NCBI GenBank assembly: GCA_023105745.1 | Contig: JALGQZ010000007.1 | Coordinates: forward strand, 5,501,592-5,565,591 | DNA from: Austropuccinia psidii | Lineage: Eukaryota > Basidiomycota > Pucciniomycetes > Pucciniales > Sphaerophragmiaceae | DNA: 64,000 bases | Reading direction: 5' to 3' | The notes under the pieces: model-generated | Database searches by the model: none | Told to the model about the DNA's origin: nothing | The model's input: the letters and a program-made list of their open reading frames with translations, nothing else | Program-made: the position numbers and the translations under genes | Shown: piece by piece, positions 20,497-32,559 of the stretch | How positions within the stretch are numbered: the stretch's first letter is position 1 | How the letters are laid out: each line of letters starts with the position of its first letter

Positions 20497-21835
20497 TTAT
20501 TTTTCTAAGTATTTCGAGCCTATCCAGGTGATGTCCTCCTTTGGATAAGCCTCCATTGCCTCGCCAAGGAGGGAGTTTAGTTCCTCCCGGAATTCCCGGT
20601 GCATCTCATTTCGATGAGTTGCATCCACGAAAGGAATCATGTGGAGCAATCAACGATGCTCAGACAAGATTCGGTTGATTGATTCGTGGACGATGGCTCG
20701 AGGAATCATTAGGGTCGGTCGCAGGTTGGTGAATTCCTGGCGAGCGTCATCGTGGGAATGAGACAAGCTTGGCACCGGGGGGGAGGAGGTTGTTGGGTTC
20801 TCGGGGGCAATGGGAGGGAGATCCTGGGAAGGAACAGGGGTAGGAGAGTCGGTGAAGAAGAAGGGGGAGGGGGAGGGGATGGGTGGATCCGACGGGCGTA
20901 TCGTCGATGATGATGATCGAGCGAGGAGTGGTGGGACGATCTGGAGACGGTCAAAGAAAAAATGAGGAAAAGTGGATAAGGATCGAAGAGAAAGAAGGGG
21001 TGACTTACCATAAGGTTCCTCCGTGGATTGCGTAGGAGCCACCTCAGGTTCTGGCTCACGAGTCGTATCGTCCTCAGGTGGTTGGGACGATGGACTTGGG
21101 CCAGGAATAGGTGGCTCTTTGGTTCAGGAGGGTTCTAAAAAAGGAGTAAGAGTAAGTTCACTTGACTCAAAAGTGAAAGTGAAAATGAATTGAAACTTTG
21201 GCTGCTTACCGCGGAATAATTCCTCAGACCATCGGGTGCCACTTGGGCCTGGAGTGGGTTGCCGGCAAGTTTGCTCGCGAGGCAAACTAGGAACGGGAGA
21301 GTCATGTCGGGGGGTTTTGTTTTATGAGTAATGCAAAAAAGTCAGTATTATTGCGTGAAGAGAAATGAGATAAGGAGGAGAAATAAAACTTACTTTGGCG
21401 TTTGAATCCCATTGGTGACAAGCGATGGTGACGATCAGCCTAAGCTCGAATATCCTCTCGCTATCGCCATCCTTCATCGGCCGCATAATCACTTCGCTCC
21501 GGTCGAGGAGTGAAGTGACCATCGGATGGTGGCCTAGGAGGGGGAGTGGAAAAATTGATACTGGAGGGGACAGGGCTGATCATCCGGAATCGTTCCCGTT
21601 GGCCTGTTTGGGGGCCCGGCGTCCATTCACGCTTGGAAATGGTTTCATCATTGTCGACCACAAAGGAGTCCTCGCAAGGGCTTCTTGGGCGGGAACTCCT
21701 CTGGCCTTGTGGTCGGAAGGGGTGGACAACAAACAAACATTTCTTGTGTGCTTGTCGGCAAGCATCACAAGCGTTGTTCGTTGTTGAGGAACGAATGCAG
21801 GGGATACCCCGCTTGGTGCATAAAGTGCACGACAT
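20497..21835 (-). pseudogene. Zn2Cys6-like zinc-cluster protein, decayed
   Basis: From ATG 21835 the N-terminus reads CX2CX6CX9CX2CX6C (CTLCTKRGIPC ... CDACRQAHKKC). This is the spacing of fungal Zn(II)2Cys6 DNA-binding clusters. Exons continue through RPMKDGDSERIFELR, a Pro/Ser-rich middle with introns at about 21300-21395, 21135-21210 and 20950-21010, and a C-terminal helical segment (RPTLMIPRAIVHESINRIL ... EDITWIGSKYLEK) ending at TAA 20499-20497. Damage: an extra C in the C-run near 21543 shifts the frame, a TGA lies near 21127, and TGA 20652-20650 replaces a probable CGA. From memory this matches a large family of myrtle-rust predicted proteins. The exact intron ends are approximate. 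A DNA-binding role is inferred from the cysteine spacing only. Confidence 0.6.
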
Positions 21836-22416
21836 CTAAAAACAAAACAATTGAGGTTAGTAACTGCATACAAAGTAAACAATCAAGATAAAATTTGAAG
21901 ACGTACAATGAATTATGAATTTAAAACCAAATCAAAATAATAACGCTCTAGTCGGAAGTTTTTAAAAGTCTGGAAAAGAGTCGTGAAGAAAAATAAGTAT
22001 TAATATTGGTATGTAATGTCGACAAAAGTTTACAAATGAGGTAACGCACAAGGTGGATAGAAGTGAGGTTCTGAACGGATCAGAAGAATAAAAAAACAGG
22101 CAAAAGGAAGGGAAGTGGGTTTAGTGGAGTGCGAAAGACAAAAATAGAAAGGCAGGAAGACGAAGGGGAATACGCACAAGAAGGACAAACGCGGGTGAGG
22201 TTGAACAGAGTGGAGGGGGTGAGAGAGAAAGTGAAGTGCGTGTTGTGTGAAGATGGTCTTTTATACCATGGTGAAGCTGAGACGATCTCAGCAGTTGCAG
22301 CACCCGCAAAAGTCTCAGCTTCAAGGCGTGTGGGCGAAATTGAAGCTGAGTCTCAGCGAATGCTGCAACTGAGAAGTGAAATGCTTGCGTGAGGCAGAAG
22401 AACAATGGGGGTCTGG
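21836..22416. other. Upstream region of the zinc-cluster gene
   Basis: Short ORFs on both strands but no convincing gene. It presumably holds the promoter of the minus-strand gene. A purine-rich segment lies near 22090-22240. Confidence 0.35.
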
Positions 22417-23163
22417 CTGAGTATTGCAATTTATTGAATTGTCAAGCTGAGTCAAATCCCCTTTGTTTCCTTAAATAGCCACCCGATCACCCAAGAGGGT
22501 GGTTGTGAGGCCCTTGTTGAATGTGCATTCAACGTGCAATGCACAAGTGACCCATGCAGAAATTCACCCGGTGCATTTGGTCACAAGTGACCGCAGCAAG
22601 ATCACCGGCCGTATGGCCTGGTGATAGTCTTTGAACGAAGGGGGGGCTGTAAGACAAGTGAATACAGCGTGAGCTTGCCTCGATCCATTGCTCAGGTTTG
22701 CTTTTGGGTCATAATGGAAATGCTCAGTGGCTGAACATTTTAATTGCACAGTAATTGAACAATTGATATAACAATATCAAATGCACCACTGAGTATTGCA
22801 ATTTATTGAATTGTTAAGCTGAGTCAAATCCCCTTTGTTTCCTTAAGTAGCCACCTGATCACCCAAGAGGGTGGTCGTGAGGCCCTTGTTGAATGTGCAT
22901 TGTGGGTGCAATGCACAAGTGACCCATGCAGAAATGCACCCGGTGCATTGGGTCACAAGTGTCCGCGGCAAGATCACCGGCCGTATGGCCTGGTGATAGT
23001 CTTTGAACAAAGGGGGGGGGCTGTAAGGCAAGTGAATACAGCGTGAGCTTGCCTCAATCCATTGCTCAGGTTTGCTTTCGGGTCATAATTGAAATGCTCA
23101 GTGGCTGAACATTTTAATTGCAAAGTAATTGAACAAGTGACATAACAATATGAAATGCACCAT
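22417..23163. repeat. 372-bp tandem duplication
   Basis: Two direct copies, starting CTGAGTATTGCAATTTATTG at 22417 and 22789, about 95 percent alike by eye. Differences include TTCAACG versus TGTGGGTG near the middle and a longer G-run in the second copy. No coding potential was recognised. Confidence 0.9.
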
Positions 23164-24367
23164 GCTGAGCCATTGCTAAGTCGGTTTTGTATGCCCACAA
23201 TCTGAGCATTTGGCACAGCATTGGGTGACATTTCAGCCAGGTGCAGCATTTCACACGCTTTGGTGAAGTGCTCCAAACTGAGCCTTCCAAGGAACTATTG
23301 CAAAAAAAGTTCGTTCCATGGCTTTACTGAGCACTTTCACACGGTGCTTTTGACCATGACATGCTCAGCTTGCATGTGCAAATTGGGTGAAATGCAATGC
23401 TGAGCATGTGGCACATGAGCTACGTATATGCAAACGATCGGAAGGTGCATGCACATTCGCTATATGCATGCAGGCTCAAGTAGTATTACAACTTCCTAAT
23501 CTGTACAGCCAACACTGTAGTACGCAGTACACCTTTTTGAATGTATGCTGCGGGGCAGAGCAAAAGCTGTTCAGGAATGTAACATGAAAATCATGTCAAG
23601 CCATTGAGTCATATATCTCAACTGCATCCCTTTGGTGCACCTTTTTGGAGAGCTCTGCCTAACAATGGCATAGACGCGGGTGTAATCCGAGTTAATGAAA
23701 GTGGGACATAATGGAATGACTTATTATTTGGGTAATACACAAACAGTGGATTCACTCCGGTGCCATTGTCGGGGCCAAAAATGACTGGCCCTGCTTGTTC
23801 ATTGCGCGTGCTCATTGTTGGGCAGCCACACGCTTTCATACGCACCCCCCAACGGGTCATACACAGGCAGCTTTCACACGCCTGGAAGACATTTTCCTGC
23901 CAGTGTTCCGACCGGCTAGTTTCTTGGTCGGGTGGTCAGCTTTACTGCAGACGCTCACCTCCTCGCGCGTGGAAACCTGATGCCAATCAGTGTGGATTTG
24001 CTTCAGCCTCATCCACATTAGAATAATCCCAGCCTATGATTGCTGAGGCTGGTTATGTTTGCGTGGGTATCTCCCACCGCGGGTAATTTTCTTCATGTTC
24101 TCACACGCCCCGCGCAAGTTGTAGCATCTGGCTTGCAGCCAGAAATTCCCTTGGGTGGGTGGCCTCTTTCTCTGGAGTTTTGTACACGCGTGAGGCAAAG
24201 ACCGTGATCCCAATCTCGGGGGATTGGTAGCCGCCTCAAACGCAATAGGGGTGAATGTAGATGTGGATCATGCCTCACGGTCGGTGCCCCGTTTGATCAT
24301 GCCACACTTCTCCCCCTGAAGCCTAGTTGGAATCAGTCATCAAAAAACTTCACGCAAAACCAAAATC

Positions 24368-24393
24368 ATGTTTGGTGGCACGCCACCAAACAT
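24368..24393. repeat. Intergenic palindrome, copy 3
   Basis: ATGTTTGGTGGC then GCCACCAAACAT around a central AC: a 12-bp perfect stem. Same design as the ATGTACG...CGTACAT copies, with TTT replacing TAC. Confidence 0.85.
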
Positions 24394-24506
24394 ATCTCGC
24401 CCACCCACACACAAACATCCCCACAGTGAGATTGCCCTTTGAAACAGCCAACATTGCCCAGTAGGTCCCTGTGCGACAATTAACCTGAGGAAGATATATA
24501 TGCATC

Positions 24507-24534
24507 CATGTTTGCTGTCACACCAGCGAACATG
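24507..24534. repeat. Intergenic palindrome, copy 4
   Basis: CATGTTTGCTG ... CAGCGAACATG, an imperfect dyad 114 bp downstream of copy 3 and about 370 bp upstream of the SNF2 ATG. Confidence 0.7.
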
Positions 24535-24899
24535 ACTGCATGCCTCTGATATGCCCTCCACGATAAGTTGCTACAACCCACCCGATTTCGGATATGCTAA
24601 TGTCAACCTTGTTCCACCAAAGGTTTTGTACCTTGCTGCAGATCCAGCAGTCATATCGGTGAACCCACATTTTGGCCACCTTGCCTTGATATATGCCCCA
24701 AATCGGATATGAAAATTATGAGCCCAAGAGGCCCATCCCCATCAAGACCATGCACGTAACCACAGGCCATCCCCCCTTGACCCCATTGCTGCCTCTCATA
24801 TAAGTTCCCCATCTGCGCCTATTTGTCTTCATTCCGTTTAGCTAACCCCTCCCGATCATATAAATTCCAACTGTCCCCAAATAATTTAAAATAGCCATC

Positions 24900-27450
24900 A
24901 TGTCAACCCCTTCACAACCACTTTGCATTGGGATGATTAATATTCGTATTCAAATAAATAATGATATAGCCTTAAATCCTGAGGATTCCCACTTAGCTTC
25001 TTGGATTATCGTATGGCACAATCAACACAACATATTTTTTTATCTCCCCAATCACCAGCATGCTATTGGCTCTCTACCTGGAACCCTTTCCAAAACGTTG
25101 ATACCATTCCTTGGGGCAGAAAAAACGTTCATGCACTGTGGTCCTGGTGGCGCATGGATTGAAAATTGCAAATCCAATCCTTCCCAAATATTATTCATTG
25201 AGGGAGTATTTATGACTGATGCAAATGATCCCTCCTCATCTCAGAAACCCAATCTAGCATTGATGTTCTTCACATGGTATCCAAACATTTTATTAATAAT
25301 GGAAAGCTTTCGAACACAAGATTTCAAGCTTAAAATTCCCAAAGAATATGACTGTGATACTCATAGTCAATGTCAACTCTTCACTCCGACATTTCCCGCT
25401 TCAAGTTCGACGCCAGTTTCATATCCTGCTGTTTCATCATTGGTTTCCAAGCAGAAACTGATACAATTACCCAGTGGATCAGACCTCCCCATGCCATTGT
25501 TCAAACCCCCCTCCTCCCTCATCAAAAGACCGGACTAGCTTTTCTCTGGGATCAAGAAATCCCCAATGGCCAATCAGCCCATAACCTTTGGGCCACCTCA
25601 CCCCCAGGATCCACTTTCAATGCCAGGCACATCATTACAAACAGGGTTGTTAGCTCATTTGAATCCCTTTCAACCAATACCCCTCTTGGGGGACTGCTCG
25701 CGGATGATATGGGATTAGGTAAAACCATTCAGGCCATTGCTCTAATTGGTACCTCCAAGGAGCGGATGATTGCAAACCCCCATCGCTCCACGCCCACCAT
25801 GATCATCTGCCCCGCTCGCTTAATTACCAACTGGCAATCAGAAATATCCAAGCATGCTCAGGCTGGAGTGCTGCATTCCAAAATCTACCATGGTCCCACT
25901 CGTCACTCATTATTCAAAGACAACATCTTAAAATATGATATCATCATCACTTCTTACAATACTATCACCCAAGAATTTAAGAAAACCCATACCTCTACAT
26001 CATTCATTTTTCAAATCAATTGGCATTGTATAATTTTGGATTAAGCACAGTGAGTGTCTTATCTTAAATGATTCAAATTACCTTTTATATCCAATAACCC
26101 TTGCCCCATCTTATAGCTATATTTGCTCTCAATACACTGCCACTCACCGTGCCATTAATAGCCTCCTTTCATCCTGTCGAATATGTTTAACGGGCACACC
26201 TATTCACAACACCATTTATGACCTTTTGGGGATAATATCATTCATCACTCAACCCCAGAGCGCTGATCAAGATAACTGGTCACCATTCATCCTGAGTAGT
26301 CTTTCCAAAGGTTGCAATGATATCTTGCATTTGGCATTGCGGCATTTAAGTTTGCGCCGCACCAAAACAACACATCTCAAATCCCTCTCACTATTAGCCA
26401 TCATTATGAGCTGCTCCCACTCAACCCGACCATGCAGCAAGAATATTCCATATTATATGAAGAATTCCTATCATCCAAAAGGAAAGGACCAGGAGAATTT
26501 TTCAGAGATATTAATAAGCTGTGAATATGTTGTAACCATCACATCATGCTTAACACAATTGCAGAGGCAGACTTGGAAGACCACGAGGGCAGGAGCACTC
26601 AGGATAACTCCCCAAGAATCACACGAACTATTGTGGATGTGGAAACATGCATGATGAGTAGTAAAATTGCACACCTCCTACAAAGCTTAATGAAGAACAA
26701 ACAAACAAGGTGTGGTCCAACCAAATCAGTGGTTTATACCCAATGGACCCAATTTCTAGATTTGTGTGTTGATTCTAATATGCATCCATTACCAATTGAA
26801 TCCATCTGACTTTTTCATATTGTAGAATTGGTATTGCACTTTCCCATCACTCTATCCTTTCAGCACGAATTGATGGAACAATTACAGCACGAGCACAGGA
26901 AAAGGCACTGGAGAATTTCTTCAATAATCCTGAATGTGAAGTCCTGATTGCATCCATTGCCGCAGCTGGGTCTGGCCTCAATATAACTTGTGCTAATACG
27001 GTCTATTTAATGGTGAGGGGACCCCCAAAATTCTGCCCTGATTTGCGGCCCCTGACATCCACATTTCCAGGAGCCCAATTGGAACCCAGCCATTGAGCCT
27101 CAGGCTGTTGATCGACTCCATCGTATTGCCCAACAACAACCTGTAAAGGTCATCCACTATATCACTCCTCATTCAGTTGAGGTCAACATGCGGAAGGTAC
27201 CTTTCAAGATCATCTTTGACCCTAATTGTATTTCTATTCTAAAACCCTGCCTTATGGAAATGCCATTTTCCAAACACCAATAGGTCCAAGAAAAGAAAAA
27301 ATCATTAACTGCGTGAGCCTTACTGATATTATATAATTTGTGTTGGACCAAGTTGATAACACTTGTTCACCCTGGCATAGGTCCACAATTATGAACACCA
27401 TGAGTTGGATTGAACTCCTTCCATATTTCCTCAATGAAAATGAGCAATAG
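24900..27450 (+). pseudogene. SNF2/RAD5-like DNA-dependent ATPase (helicase-like), decayed
   Basis: From ATG 24900 a rust-type N-terminal region runs to about 25500, then the frame shifts by one (25370-25540) into TPLLPHQKTGLAFLW and the Walker A motif LADDMGLGKTIQAIAL. Further SNF2 motifs in order: IICPARLITNWQ (Ia); a DEAH box whose Glu codon is a TAA stop (26042) and whose His codon is split by an intron (26050-26116); LTGTPIHN (III); RRTK; SVVYTQWTQFLDL; ASIAAAGSGLNIT; and, after an intron near 27013-27071, QAVDRLHRIAQQQPVKV (VI). More damage: a frameshift near 26395, TGA near 26522, and lesions near 27310. The coding trace ends at TAG 27448-27450. The domain order fits the RAD5/RAD16/HLTF-type branch, which remodels or translocates along DNA. 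It converges on gene C, with 171 bp between their ends. Confidence 0.8.
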
Positions 27451-27621
27451 AGTCTTATTTCTAAGGGAGACGGTGATACATTCCAATTCATATTGTCTAT
27501 ATTCTGACATATTTAGCAAGTTGTTGCATCTTTCAGAAATCATACTCAGATTGTATTACACCTGCACAAATAATTCACAAAATGTTAATTTGTAACGGTG
27601 CTATACATTTATATTATTAAG

Positions 27622-29682
27622 TTATTGCAGAGCATCACCATTCGGCATAATAACTGGCATGTCAAGTATCTTGAGGGCGCTAGTCTGCATCTTACTACAG
27701 CCTTTGAGCCAATCTTGATCAAATACCTGAAATGATAAGCCTTCCGGAATATCACCATCATCTGTCAATCGTAATTCTGGCAATCTATCAATAGTTTTTT
27801 TACCCTTTTTTTTGATGCGATTATAAAAACTCTATGTCTCGATCCATTTTTAATACCAATTCATTAAATAACTGGGAGAGCCAGCGTAATCCCACTTTGC
27901 AGTAAACTTGACGGCCATTTTCCAGTACCTCCTCAGTATCTGAACATACTCGAGGGTCATTGAATTGTGATGCTAGAATGGGAAATTTAGCCGTATCACA
28001 CCATTCACGACGGCGCTCACAGGTCTGCACATAATGAAGTAGATCATCATCAGTCTTTGCTCACAATGAAGAAGAGATACATTAACTAACCCTTTGATGA
28101 ATCTTTGCAAGATTTTGATTCTCCTTCTTTTTAACCAAATACTGGGCATCTTTTTGAATAGACTTCCATTCTCTTTTCAAATAAGTGAAATATCGCTCCA
28201 TTAAAGCCGCCACGACCCCATAGTTATTATGATCCTCGTTCCAACAGTAATGATGATACTCGGTGCTGACCAGTGCGAGACAGAATGTACGGTAAAACAC
28301 CATAGACATCAGCTCATCGAACGGATGTTGCCATGAGCTCTCCCAGTCCCAAGTGAATTGCTTTAGTCCTAGCTTGTGGAGCTCATTTTCGCAGTAGCTT
28401 TGGAAACCCTGAGACTGAACCTGTGTTGATGGCTCATTGAAAACATCCTCGGGGACATATCCGAGATGACCAGCCACTTGAATTGCAATTTCACGCTCTT
28501 CTGTGCTTGGTGGTCCTGGTAGTGAGGAAAAATCCTTATCCCTAACTTTGAGTAGGAACAGGCAATGTGCATGTACTGCTGATCGCATTCCATGGACATT
28601 CTCTGGAAGTTCTGCTTTCAGCCATTTTTGTTGCTCCTTCTGGCTTGCACGTTTCGCCACATTGTGAGCTTTACGTGCCTGGTTCCTTTGCTGTCTGACC
28701 TCGAATTGTTCAAGCATACTCTGGGCAAGGGGCATTTGAGGATGGGCAAACTCATTATTTGACTGAGTTCCATGCTCATGCGCCGTGAAATTGTCACTCC
28801 TTGGTTCATCATTTGTTTCCATTTGAGTCGGAGACATGTTCTAATACTCATCATCCACCATTTTTTCTCTTGATGAACTGGCATGAGCTGTTCTTGGTTT
28901 GGAGGCATATGGATGATGACGTCCAGTGACTTTCTCTTTATGGACCAGAGGTGAAGATGCATAAAGTTCATCACCTGCCATGCACATCATTAGTTAACAC
29001 ATCAACAAATTAATGAAGACTGGTCACTCACAATCTTCAATTGGCTCCTGAGATCGGACTGACTTGCCTTTAGGTGCCATATCTAACCCATGAAACAAAC
29101 ATATCAAATGGTCAAAAAGGTTATACTCCAAAATTAAAAAGACTTACTTTGATGAAGCGTCAATCCTGGATTTCCCTCCGACAGACCACTCCAAGTTAAA
29201 TTCTCCAATGGTCTTTTTCGTCGCCCCCCATCCACGTGCCTTTCATGAACCACATGAACCTGAGATCCTGATGGAATATTGAGGGTTGGCTGTTTACTTT
29301 GGCCAAAGGGATCCTGGGATGGGACTGGATTCCGACCGGGATTAAGGAGGAACTCACGTGGAAATTTTGATTGGGGATTAGCGTGTGATGAGATTTGAGG
29401 TGTGCCTTCTGGCCCCTGAGACACATGCGTTTGTGTATTAGTGGGATTCGGGGGAACTGGAGTGACGGAAATATTTGGGATCGACCAAGTGCTTGAAGTT
29501 GGAGCCTTTGGATCGCCCACATCAATGTTAAGACCTGATACATTCATTGAGGATGCGATAGGGGTTGTGAGAGGAATGTTGGGACTCAATAGTGACTGTG
29601 TTTGAACATATTCTATGCTAGATTCACTATTTGAGTCCTGAACAGAACCTGAACGGGATTTATGTGACTTGAAAGATGACAT
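27622..29682 (-). pseudogene. Gene C: unknown rust protein, cargo of the CACTA-like element
   Basis: I do not recognise a domain. Exons follow in frame: exon 1 29682-29148 (Ser/Thr/Pro-rich, MSSFKSHKSRSGSVQ...), intron (GTAAGT...TTAG), exon 2 29082-29032, intron (GTGAGT...CAG), exon 3 28974 to about 28090, a short intron, and exon 4 about 28027-27622. Exon 3 encodes a Lys/Gln-rich coiled segment (RQQRNQARKAHNVAKRASQ), then a globular part with FTWDWESSWQHPFDELM and a conserved-looking WNEDHNNYGVVAALMERYF. Exon 4 holds GLRWLSQLFNEL and ends LDMPVIMPNGDALQ. Damage: a TAG in exon 3 near 28842 (CAG to TAG likely) and a 1-nt T-run insertion near 27832. It diverges from the transposase gene across a 960-bp spacer that carries a palindrome. 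Confidence 0.6.
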
Positions 29683-30642
29683 AAGGGCCGAAAAAGTACA
29701 GTAATATTTTTAACTAGATAAAACACCTCAGTATTATGATAAAATAGAGTGATATGAGATGAAATCTTTTCAAATTTAGAATAGAGAAATTCTATGAATA
29801 GTTGGAACTAAGTGTTGCGTGAAAGTCCAATAAGCCTCTTTTTAGGAGAATCCTCCCTGCCTCCTCTTGAGCTCCTCCGCTTTTATTGGAAACCACCTGG
29901 CACGGCCTACCACCATATAATGTAATATTTCCTTGATCTCAAAGGGGACCCATCATCCATAAGTAATCATATTTGGTAACATTTCCGCCTCCCCATTGTC
30001 ACATTTTGTGAATTATCCAAACTGCCAATATATGCATTGAAATTCCACAGCATTGTACATCTGTAAAGGGGTATATTCATGAAGGATTTACCCACAAAAG
30101 ATACATCACCTTTTCAAGAAAGGCGATACAATCCAAATCACATTCCAACCTATTAAAAGCCTGCTGCACTCAAACCAAATACCAAGACTTTAGCTGCACT
30201 CCAACCCCTTATGTAATAGAGTTATATCGTTATGTCTGTAATAAGGTTTAAGCCATGTACGATGGCGTGCCAGCGTACATGGTTTGAATGTCAATCCCCT
30301 CAAATCAATGTTGACACATCCCTATTGGAACACCCCTCAAGGGTCAAAACCGCAGTATCTCCATGTGTAAATAAAATAGAATATGTATGAGCATTGAGCA
30401 GCATGGCATTTTACCCAATTAAACTCCTAACCAATTCCGCCATCCAGATGAGACATGTTACACTCCATCAGCTGCAGCTCACGCACCATTACAAATGGGA
30501 TAAAATTCTCAGATGGCTCAAATCATCTCCCCCTTCATAAATAATCACTCAACTTTTTTCCAATTAATAACACTACTAAACACTTTCACATCAGCCATAG
30601 ATATTTATACACAAACCAACCGTACTCCCAATTCCTGCAACA
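29683..30642. promoter_or_regulatory. Divergent promoter region between gene C and the transposase
   Basis: The spacer between two divergently read genes holds the 30-bp palindrome at 30253-30282 and a TATA-like TATTTATA at 30602-30609, 34 bp before the transposase ATG. No gene seen. Confidence 0.45.
30253..30282. repeat. Intergenic palindrome, copy 5
   Basis: CCATGTACGATGGC on the left and GCCAGCGTACATGG on the right: a 30-bp dyad with one mismatched pair and a non-matching centre. It lies between divergent gene C and the transposase gene. Confidence 0.85.
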
Positions 30643-32554
30643 ATGACAACCCGCCGCTATTCCTCAATGTGTATATGCATGTGTCAACACTGCTCAACTC
30701 AAACACACTCTTCCCCTGAGGGTGATAGGCCTGGAGTTGCCTTCACACCTTTCCAATATAAACAGCACATTAAAAAGCTCAAATCAACCATTGCACCCAA
30801 ATCTCTTCGAAACATCCCTACTTCTGCATCAGGATCTGAGTGCCCACAACTTCTATTGGATCAAATATTCCCAGCTGATTATTCACCATTGACCCAAAGC
30901 ACCTTCTCCACAGCACCGGGGCTCAATTCAATTGCACAGAAACCATACAGCAACAGTCAAACCCTTCCTCCACAAGACCTTGGAGTGATAATATCTGCCA
31001 TTCTATCATTAAGGTATAATATACCCCGCCGGGCTTCACGCATTCTCAACCCCGCCCTAAACCTGCTGATCAAGTCCAGCATCTCAGGCTCCGGTGGTCT
31101 CCCCATTCCTGCATTCCATATACCTCAAGACCTGAGTACCATATTTGAACATCTCCAATTGGAGCCAGTGATTCAAAACTATATATGTTGTCCTCAATGT
31201 TTCTCTCTTAATGGCCTTACTGAATCAGTCACAACTGACCAACCCCACTGTCAACGCCATAATGACCCAGATGATCATGATCCCCCTTGCACACAATCAT
31301 TAGGCAAATTCATCTATTCATTTGAACCCCACACCCAAAACACAACCAACATGAAGCAAAAGTTTATACCAACAAAACATTTCATTTTCCAACCATTCAA
31401 AAATTGGCTTGCCAGATTTCTCCAGCGGGCTGGAACTATGGACATTCTGCATCAACGTCAACAATCCAAAACTCCCGAAGATTCCCCAAAACGTGACATC
31501 TGGGATGGATTGGTCTGGAGACGCTTCACTGGCACTAGAAATTTCCATGACCCCCCATTCATGTCCATTCCTGGTGCATTGGCCTTCTACATTTATGTGG
31601 ACTGGTTTAATGCACATGGAAAGTCAACCCGGTTGGCCAGCATTGGACCTATCATGCTTATTTGCCTTAATCTCCCCCCAAGTAAAAGATTGAAGCCAGA
31701 GAATGTCTATGTTGCAGGAATCATCCCTGGTCCGAAGGAGCCAACTTCCCTTCAATTGAATTATTTATTAATGCCACTCATCAAGGAGCTCAAAGAGCTA
31801 TGGCAAGGTTACCATTTTTCACCCACCTCAACAGGTCCTTCAGGATCCTTTATCCGTGTTGCCACTCTCACAGCCATTGCGGATGTGGTTGCCATGCGCA
31901 AGCTTACTGGATTTATTTCCCATTCAGGCAACCACTTTTGTAATTTTTGCACCATTCACAAAGCTCAAATTGAAGAAATTGGTCCTCAATTTCACTACAC
32001 ACGCTCATATCAAAATCATAAATCAACCATTGCCAAATGGCTTCGGGAAACCCCACAACAAAGACAAGCAATTTTCTCTGAGTATGGAGTGCGATATTCA
32101 ATTTTAGAAGACCTTCCGTATTGGGATGCAACCAGAATGGTTAATCTTGACATAATGCATAACTTAATACTTGGAATTTTGAAGGATCATGCAACTTTCA
32201 AATTGTGCATTCCAGAGTCCAAATCAAAAATTTACCTCAGGTCCCGCAGGAAATCCAATGACACCAACAGTTCAGACTCAGATTCCATGACCTCCAACAG
32301 CTCTCTTGAAAAAATCACATTGAGAGAGGCCTGCTCCCTGAGAATAGACGCAGCAAAAATAATAAATGAGCCACTCCCCACTACTTCCACCCAAAAAAAC
32401 TACTTCCCAATGCGCACCCCTCACACGGAACATCCATCTAGTGGTTCTGCGGAGATTCCTTCATTTGATGCCGATTACATCCCCACTTCTGAAATCCCCT
32501 CTGAATTGGATATCACTGCACTGAGTGATCACCAGATAAAGGGTGAGGCTCAGG

Positions 32555-32559
32555 AGCAT
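32555..32559. repeat. Target-site duplication AGCAT, left copy
   Basis: AGCAT at 32555-32559 and 42660-42664 directly flank the LTRs. Confidence 0.95.

Larger units (their letters stand above)
23164..24899. other. Long spacer upstream of the SNF2 gene, no gene seen
   Basis: About 1.7 kb with only short ORFs. CTGAGC/GCTCAG words are frequent at its left end. Two palindromes lie near its right end, 350-530 bp before the SNF2 ATG. Confidence 0.4.

Noticed and set aside
20650..21059. Overlapping minus-strand ORF in a second frame (Ser/Pro/His-rich)
   Set aside because: The frame ending in RAIVHESINRIL continues into the conserved C-terminus; the other is its shadow in a Pro/Ser-rich segment.
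23618..24278. Short ORFs in the spacer before the SNF2 gene
   Set aside because: There is no consistent frame, splice structure or recognisable domain.
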